This document shows positions 59,160 through 64,000 of a stretch of DNA of 64,000 bases, piece by piece (within the stretch, counting starts at the first letter, position 1; each line of letters starts with the position of its first letter). Under the pieces are notes generated by a model, which made no database searches, was not told the DNA's origin, and saw nothing but the letters and a program-made list of their open reading frames with translations. Source of the stretch: Thiothrix caldifontis (GTDB taxonomy: Bacteria; Pseudomonadota; Gammaproteobacteria; Thiotrichales; Thiotrichaceae). The stretch is taken from the NCBI RefSeq assembly GCF_900107695.1, contig NZ_FNQP01000004.1:124001-188000 (forward strand), given 5' to 3'. Position numbers and translations under genes: made by a program.

Positions 59160-59185
59160 GTGGGTGGTGCATTCGCACTGCCCAC
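59160..59185 (+). terminator. Intercistronic stem-loop after cbbM
   Basis: GTGGGTGGTGC and GCACTGCCCAC pair over 11 bases, including two G-U pairs, with loop ATTC. No long T-tract follows. It lies between cbbM and cbbQ2, as the element after cbbS does. Confidence 0.55.
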
Positions 59186-59217
59186 TTCTCCCCATCTCTC
59201 TGTCAGGAATCCCACCC

Positions 59218-60021
59218 ATGACCGACGCTTCCCAATACACCATCCAACACGAACCCTTCTACCAAGCCACCGGACGCGAAGTCGAACTGTACCAAGCTGC
59301 GTACCGTTCCCGCTTACCGGTAATGGTGAAAGACCCGACGGGTTGCGGTAAATCGCGTTTCGTCGAACACATGGCATGGAAACTCGGCAAGCCACTGATC
59401 ACAGTCGCTTGTAACGAAGACATGACCGCCTCCGATCTGGTCGGACGCTATTTACTCGAAGCCAATGGCACACGCTGGCTGGATGGCCCGTTGACCACCG
59501 CCGCCCGCATTGGCGCGATTTGCTACCTCGATGAAATCGTTGAGGCACGCCAAGATACTACCGTAGTCATTCACCCGCTGACGGATCACCGCCGCACTTT
59601 GCCACTGGATAAAAAAGGCGAATTGGTGAACGCGCACCCCGATTTTCAGTTGGTGATTTCCTACAATCCGGGCTATCAAAGCCTGATGAAAGATTTGAAA
59701 CAGTCCACCAAGCAACGCTTTGTGGCCTTCGATTTTGACTACCCTGCCGCTGATGTCGAATCCACCATTTTGCAACAAGAAGCAAACGTGGACGCGGCAA
59801 TGGCGGATAAGTTGGTGAAAATTGCCCATACCGCCCGTAACCTGAAAGGGCATGGGCTGGATGAAGGCATTTCCACCCGTTTGCTGGTGTACGCCGCCAA
59901 CCTGATGCGCGACGGGATTGCAGCGGGTGACGCTTGCCGCATGGCACTGGTTAGCCCGATTACCGATGATGCGGATATTCGCAGCACGCTGAACCACGCG
60001 ATTGACGCGATTTTTGGGTAA
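59218..60021 (+). CDS. cbbQ: CbbQ, AAA+ RuBisCO activase subunit (form II)
   Basis: A 267-residue paralogue of CbbQ1. I start it at ATG 59218, which matches the start of CbbQ1 (DASQYTIQHEPFYQA); an extension to 59164 is not supported. Walker B ICYLDEIVEARQD is intact. The Walker A reads DPTGCGKS (39-46): the first glycine of GPTGCGKS is Asp, a change not seen in CbbQ1. Paired with cbbO2 for the form II enzyme. Confidence 0.95.
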   Translation: MTDASQYTIQHEPFYQATGREVELYQAAYRSRLPVMVKDPTGCGKSRFVEHMAWKLGKPLITVACNEDMTASDLVGRYLLEANGTRWLDGPLTTAARIGAICYLDEIVEARQDTTVVIHPLTDHRRTLPLDKKGELVNAHPDFQLVISYNPGYQSLMKDLKQSTKQRFVAFDFDYPAADVESTILQQEANVDAAMADKLVKIAHTARNLKGHGLDEGISTRLLVYAANLMRDGIAAGDACRMALVSPITDDADIRSTLNHAIDAIFG

Positions 60022-60025
60022 ACAC

Positions 60026-60152
60026 TCCGAACATTCCCCCCATCCCCAGCCCTTCCCCCGCAAGGGGTGAAGGGAGCAAGATAGAAGAAGAGAAAGTTTC
60101 TTGTCCCCTCCACCCCTTGCGGGGGGAGGGTTAGGGAGGGGGGAGGTTCGGA
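60026..60152. repeat. Long imperfect inverted repeat between cbbQ2 and cbbO2
   Basis: The arms 60026-60069 (beginning TCCGAAC) and 60111-60152 (ending GTTCGGA) are complementary over most of about 43 bases, with a 41-base loop. They are C-rich and G-rich and share CGCAAGGGGTG/CACCCCTTGCG. The cbbO2 frame stays open through the right arm, so the start of cbbO2 was moved downstream. It is likely a small mobile palindrome. Confidence 0.7.
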
Positions 60153-60178
60153 GGATGCAGGTAAATCTCGGAGTCACC

Positions 60179-62431
60179 ATGTCAGAACCAAATGAAGTCA
60201 TCGCCCGTTACCGCGCCCAACTAAGCTGCAACTTCAAGCAGCTTGATGAAGCCTTCGCCGCCTGTATGCAGGACGCGCTCGCGCTATTGAGCGAGGAAGG
60301 CATCAAGGATTACCTAGACGGTGCGTCGTTGGTGTGCAAAATCGGGCGCGGTTTCGACCCCGTGCTGACCTATCTGGAAGAAATGCCGGTTATCGCCCAC
60401 AAGCTCGGCGAAGGGATGTTGACCCGCGTCAGCCAAGCGGTGTGGAAAATATCGCGTACCCCGAACGGGCGCATTATTCCCATTTTTTTGCAGACTTTGC
60501 CCGACGTGTGCCGTCGCCTCGAAAGCGAGGAACTGGTTGGGCATTACATCACCCTGTTGTTCGAGATGATGGATCGTACCACGGGTTCGATCCACGGTTT
60601 CCACACCACCATTCCCAGCCCCGGTTTGCCCAAGTTGCTGGAACAAATGCCTTATTTAATGAGCCAGTTAGCCTTGGGTGGCTTGAAAAACTGGATCGAA
60701 TACGGCATCCGCAACTACGGCAAACACCCGCATCGGCAGGAAGAATATTTCAGCCTGCAATCCGCCGATGCCAAAGCAATGTTGCAGCACGAACGCCACG
60801 GCACGCTGTTTACACATAACGAGCGCAAGCTGAATTTGTATTTGCAAGCCTGCTGGGAAAGTCACGAATACCTTGTACCGTATTCGGTGGATTTCCGCGA
60901 TATGCGTGAGCAACAGCCGTATTTTGACGAGTTCGGGATGCGCATTCCTGACGTGTTCGACGATGCGTATGGCGTGACGGGGATTGACCGTTACCGTGCG
61001 GTATTGGCGCACATGGTGGCGCATCAACGCTGGACGCATAAAGTGGTGGCGGATAATTTCAGCCCGCAACAGCGCATTGCGATTGAGCGGCTGGAAGACA
61101 GCCGGGTGGAATATCTGGCGATGCAGGAATACCCCGGTTTGCGGCGGATATTCACTGCGTTGCACCCTGCCCCGCTGGAAAACGAGTGCGATGCCAAGAC
61201 CGAATCGTGTTTCCGGCATCGGCTGGCGATGTTGTCGTGGGCAATTTTGAATCCGGCGCATGGCTATCAGAACGCGAAGATCAATGAGTTTGCGGGCAAG
61301 TTCCACGCGAAAATGCTGCAAGGCAACGCGACGACGGCGGATATGGTGCAACTGGCGATTTCGTTTGTGGCGCAAACGCGCTTGCAAACTGACCAGTTGC
61401 CGAGCGTGTATTTTGCCAATACCGCCATTCCTTACCGCGATGATAACCGCCATTTGTGGCAGTACATCGAGGAAAGCGACGACGAAGAATTCTTCGACGA
61501 ACACAAGCAAACCCAGCAACAAAACGAGCAATCGGGCTTGCCACCGCGCCATTACCCTGAGTGGGATTACAGCACCCAGACGTATCGACCGGACTGGACG
61601 AGCGTGTATGAAAGTTTGCATCCGGCGGGTAATCCGGCAGTGATTGATGCGCTGTTGCAGAAACACGCGGCGTTGGCGAAACGCTTGAAGCAGATTGTGG
61701 ATTTGTTGAAGCCGCAAAATTACACGCGGGTACGCTATCAGGAAGAAGGCAGCGAACTGGATTTGGATGTGGCGATCCGTTCCCTGATTGATTTCAAGGG
61801 CGGGGCGAACCCTGATCCGCGCATCAATATGAGCCACAAGCATGACGGGCGCAATATCGCGGTGATGCTATTACTGGATTTGTCGGCTTCTATCAGCGAA
61901 GTGCCGGAAGGCGCGACCCAAAGCATTCTGGAACTGAGTCAGGAAGCGGTGTCGTTGCTGGCGTATGCGATTGAGGCGTTGGGCGACCCGTTTGCGATTG
62001 CAGGGTTTGCCTCCAATACGCGGCACGAGGTGCGTTACCAGCACATCAAGGGTTTCAAGGAACATTGGAACGACGAGGTGAAGGGGCGGCTGGCGGCGAT
62101 GCAGGCGGGGTATTCGACGCGGATGGGCGCGGCGGTGCGTCATGCGGCGCATTATCTGGAGCATCAACAGGCGGATAAAAAGCTGCTGCTGATTTTGACC
62201 GATGGTGAACCGTCAGATATTGACGTGGATGACCCGCAATTATTGACGCAAGATACGCGCCAAGCGGTGAAAGAACTGGATCAGAAAGGCATTTACAGCT
62301 ATTGCATTAGCCTTGATCCACGAGCGGATGAATACGTGCGGGATATTTTCGGCAAGCGCGTTACCGTCGTGGATAATGTGCAGCGGTTGCCGGAGAAAAT
62401 GACGCAGGTGTTTGTTACGTTGACGGGGTGA
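60179..62431 (+). CDS. cbbO: CbbO, VWA-domain RuBisCO activase adaptor (form II)
   Basis: A 750-residue paralogue of CbbO1 with the same plan: helical N-terminal part (EVIARYRAQLSCNFKQLDEAF) and C-terminal VWA domain, MIDAS from Asp567 in LLDLSASISEV and LTDGEPSDID. ATG 60179 is chosen: GGAG lies 6 bases upstream and the in-frame start at 60101 falls in the inverted repeat. It is convergent with the protease gene. Confidence 0.94.
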   Translation: MSEPNEVIARYRAQLSCNFKQLDEAFAACMQDALALLSEEGIKDYLDGASLVCKIGRGFDPVLTYLEEMPVIAHKLGEGMLTRVSQAVWKISRTPNGRIIPIFLQTLPDVCRRLESEELVGHYITLLFEMMDRTTGSIHGFHTTIPSPGLPKLLEQMPYLMSQLALGGLKNWIEYGIRNYGKHPHRQEEYFSLQSADAKAMLQHERHGTLFTHNERKLNLYLQACWESHEYLVPYSVDFRDMREQQPYFDEFGMRIPDVFDDAYGVTGIDRYRAVLAHMVAHQRWTHKVVADNFSPQQRIAIERLEDSRVEYLAMQEYPGLRRIFTALHPAPLENECDAKTESCFRHRLAMLSWAILNPAHGYQNAKINEFAGKFHAKMLQGNATTADMVQLAISFVAQTRLQTDQLPSVYFANTAIPYRDDNRHLWQYIEESDDEEFFDEHKQTQQQNEQSGLPPRHYPEWDYSTQTYRPDWTSVYESLHPAGNPAVIDALLQKHAALAKRLKQIVDLLKPQNYTRVRYQEEGSELDLDVAIRSLIDFKGGANPDPRINMSHKHDGRNIAVMLLLDLSASISEVPEGATQSILELSQEAVSLLAYAIEALGDPFAIAGFASNTRHEVRYQHIKGFKEHWNDEVKGRLAAMQAGYSTRMGAAVRHAAHYLEHQQADKKLLLILTDGEPSDIDVDDPQLLTQDTRQAVKELDQKGIYSYCISLDPRADEYVRDIFGKRVTVVDNVQRLPEKMTQVFVTLTG

Positions 62432-62456
62432 TACGTAAATTAAAAACATGGAAAAT

Positions 62457-63266
62457 CTACTCATCAGAAGTAAAGATTTTTTGCGTAATTATCTCGTCAA
62501 TTACTTTAGCCTTCCATACAACGCCTAATTGTGCTTTAATTTGATGATTATCATCACTTGCACCAATTCTTCCTGAATAAATACCTATAAGTTTCATAAA
62601 GTAATTTGAAATCTTTGTTGGTTCTGGATGTTTATCCATAATGCCGACAGGTCGTTTTTGGAAAAGGATAACCGGAGAACCTGACATGCCCTGTCTAGAG
62701 GCCGTATCTACTAAAATTTTAGGTAATTCATCTATGTCGATTATAGGTTCACTTGCAATACTAGCGCGTTTCCAAATTGGAAATATGTTTCCAACACTGA
62801 TACCAAAAGGATAGCCTAAAATAAATACATCATCAGCTACTGATTCAGTAGTTTCCTCATTAAATGGCTCGATAAACTCCTCTACAGTCATTGCCAATAA
62901 ATGTGCTGGAATATCAATCTCTAATGCAGCCACATCAACACTTTTTCCATAGTGAGGATGCTGTAGCCATAATGGTTCATCTGTTTCTGAATTTAATAGA
63001 TTTATTGCAAAATCCTCAAACTCAATATGTTCTTTATTTTTATGAACTCTAATAACTAAATTATTTGGAATTGCGGCGGTTTTCTCTGCTAAGCATTTCC
63101 CTGTTTCTGAATTTCGACCACTTACCACATGCCAATTTGTAATTAAGAAACGCTTGTTATTCCTAACAACAAAGAATGCAGTAGCCGTAGATAACTCAAT
63201 CTCATTAAATCGCGCGGTCACAAAGTAGGAACTTTGAGATATTGGGTTAAATTCTAATTTACTCAT
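62457..63266 (-). CDS. Trypsin-like serine protease without export signal
   Basis: A 269-residue protease of the S1 fold. The triad is His46 (TNWHVVSG), Asp111 (SVDVAALEI) and Ser195 (RQGMSGSPVI). The N-terminus (MSKLEFNPISQSSYF) lacks a signal peptide, PDZ or membrane helix, so it should be cytosolic. The gene is clearly more AT-rich than its neighbours, which suggests transfer. Lone cytosolic trypsin-like proteases occur in several defence systems, but no partner is evident here. Confidence 0.85.
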   Translation of the reverse strand: MSKLEFNPISQSSYFVTARFNEIELSTATAFFVVRNNKRFLITNWHVVSGRNSETGKCLAEKTAAIPNNLVIRVHKNKEHIEFEDFAINLLNSETDEPLWLQHPHYGKSVDVAALEIDIPAHLLAMTVEEFIEPFNEETTESVADDVFILGYPFGISVGNIFPIWKRASIASEPIIDIDELPKILVDTASRQGMSGSPVILFQKRPVGIMDKHPEPTKISNYFMKLIGIYSGRIGASDDNHQIKAQLGVVWKAKVIDEIITQKIFTSDE

Positions 63267-63304
63267 TAATCCATGAATACCATTTAAAAATTATTAAAAA
63301 ATAC

Positions 63305-63717
63305 CTATATCTCTTTTCTGGGAAAATCTGGGACATACCCTGTTTTCGCCACAATAGTGTTCTGTTTCTCAAACTCTGCTAGTGATGCCAGTAGTAAACG
63401 CTGTACACCATCTTGCTTGCTTAACTTGCGATCAAACGTCCACAACGTCATGTTAGCCTGCTGGCTTTCTACCGCAATAATCGAATCCGCAAACCCTGCA
63501 TTGCTTTGGCGAAAACGCATTAAGGCTTGCATGAAGTGCTCAGGATGCTGCAACTCTAAGCCTGCTCCAAGACCCAAACAAATTCAACCTGTACCACTTG
63601 TGGCACAAAAACACGTTTAACAGCTTTTACCAAAGCGCGGGCTTGCTCTGTTTGTGCTGGTGATTCCTCATCATTTGTCAGAACACGAACCAGTATGTTG
63701 GTATCGACCGCAATCAA
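63305..63717 (-). pseudogene. Frameshifted PIN-domain toxin (VapC-like)
   Basis: The 5' part in one frame, from TTG 63717, encodes IAVDTNILVRVLTNDEE through VEFVWVLEQA and meets a stop at 63556-63558. The 3' part continues in another frame as GLELQHPEHF, FADSIIAVES and LWTFDRKLS to 63305. Together they rebuild a PIN ribonuclease with its four acidic positions, VDTN, VEF, FADS and FDRK. The TTG overlaps the antitoxin stop (TTGA). Either it is dead, or one indel sequencing error is present. Confidence 0.8.
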
Positions 63718-63939
63718 AGTGTTGCCCCACGTTGGCGGATAGCTTCATCCATTTGTTCCAAGGTCACTTTTTTCTTTACCTTGATGCTACCGAAAGAGCC
63801 TTCCCGTGTACTCTGGGGTTGTTTTGTTACCCTTGCTTGGTAACTAACGTGCCTTGATAAAAGCGATGAAATCAATAACCTGCTGTTGCGCATCTAAGGG
63901 TAGTGTTTCAAAGTCTTGTAGTACGGCGTTAGGGATCAT
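63714..63939 (-). pseudogene. Frameshifted antitoxin of the PIN toxin
   Basis: From ATG 63939, preceded by AAAGGTG, the frame encodes MIPNAVLQDFETLPLDAQQQ and VIDFIAFIKAR, then stops at 63844-63846. Removing one base there restores a frame reading SYQARVTKQPQSTREGSFGS, then VTLEQMDEAIRQRGATL to the TGA at 63714-63716. The N-terminus looks like DUF2281-type antitoxins. The total of 226 bases is 75 codons plus one, as for a single insertion. The remaining 61 bases to the window end show nothing recognisable. Confidence 0.7.
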
Positions 63940-64000
63940 GGTGTTTCACCTTTGCACAAGAAAATAGGATGTTTCATTCTACTCATGCATCTCCTTGCGT

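Noticed and set aside
60668-61843. 391-codon antisense open frame across cbbO2
   Set aside because: Same reason: strong codon bias of cbbO2 leaves the opposite frame open. The product is low-complexity, rich in Arg, Ile and His.
51264-62431. Carboxysome operon
   Set aside because: No shell proteins, CsoS2 or carboxysomal carbonic anhydrase follow cbbLS; the next genes are orf104, cbbQ and cbbO.
63305-63577. Independent 90-residue gene with a TTG start
   Set aside because: It is the 3' half of a PIN toxin; the missing N-terminal half lies in another frame directly upstream.

Overview
The window looks like chromosomal DNA of a chemolithoautotrophic gammaproteobacterium, most plausibly a Thiothrix-like sulfur oxidiser. 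The reasons are gammaproteobacterial gene orders (ndk-rlmN-pilW-rodZ-hisS-yfgM-bamB; trpS-scpA-scpB; pheA-serA-serC-gyrA), a PHA synthase, and two complete Calvin-cycle RuBisCO operons, one form IA and one form II, without carboxysome genes. The genus is an inference from gene content, not a database match. No rRNA, tRNA, CRISPR array or intact insertion sequence was seen.

Region 1 to 13 kb: the 3' end of phaC, a tight minus-strand operon rluC-HAD phosphatase-sppA-pncC, then a 534-base structured leader in front of rne (RNase E). After rne come a low-molecular-weight tyrosine phosphatase, a voltage-gated-type potassium channel with a coiled-coil partner, a lipoprotein of unknown role ending in a clear terminator, and an animal-type haem peroxidase.

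Region 12.5 to 25 kb: minus-strand genes gnd-zwf-pgl-hemB-cbbY couple the oxidative pentose phosphate branch with haem synthesis and removal of a RuBisCO side product. Upstream on the same strand lie a YciO-like gene, a site-2 protease, trpS, scpA and scpB. Divergent from these are yciB, yciI, a parvulin isomerase and ygfZ.

Region 25 to 33 kb is more accessory: a two-TM protein, a lone peptide-ABC ATPase, a secreted lipoprotein, a methyltransferase with regulatory domain, a truncated-sensor-like membrane protein, an M17 aminopeptidase and a glycoside-hydrolase-like lipoprotein.

Region 33 to 50 kb is housekeeping: ndk to bamB, a uracil-DNA glycosylase, iron alcohol dehydrogenase, a Crp/Fnr regulator, pheA, serA, serC, gyrA, then a di-haem cytochrome c peroxidase and two small unknown proteins.

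Region 50 to 62.4 kb is the centre of interest. cbbR1 is divergent from cbbL-cbbS-orf104-cbbQ1-cbbO1, and cbbR2 is divergent from cbbM-cbbQ2-cbbO2. Each RuBisCO therefore has its own LysR regulator and its own CbbQ/CbbO (AAA+ plus VWA) activase. Both operons carry the same promoter-operator layout: a shared 14-mer, then exactly 14 bases, then ATACTT. In both, a stem-loop separates the RuBisCO structural genes from the accessory genes. The last 1.6 kb is AT-rich and accessory: a cytosolic trypsin-like protease and a toxin-antitoxin pair in which both genes are frameshifted.
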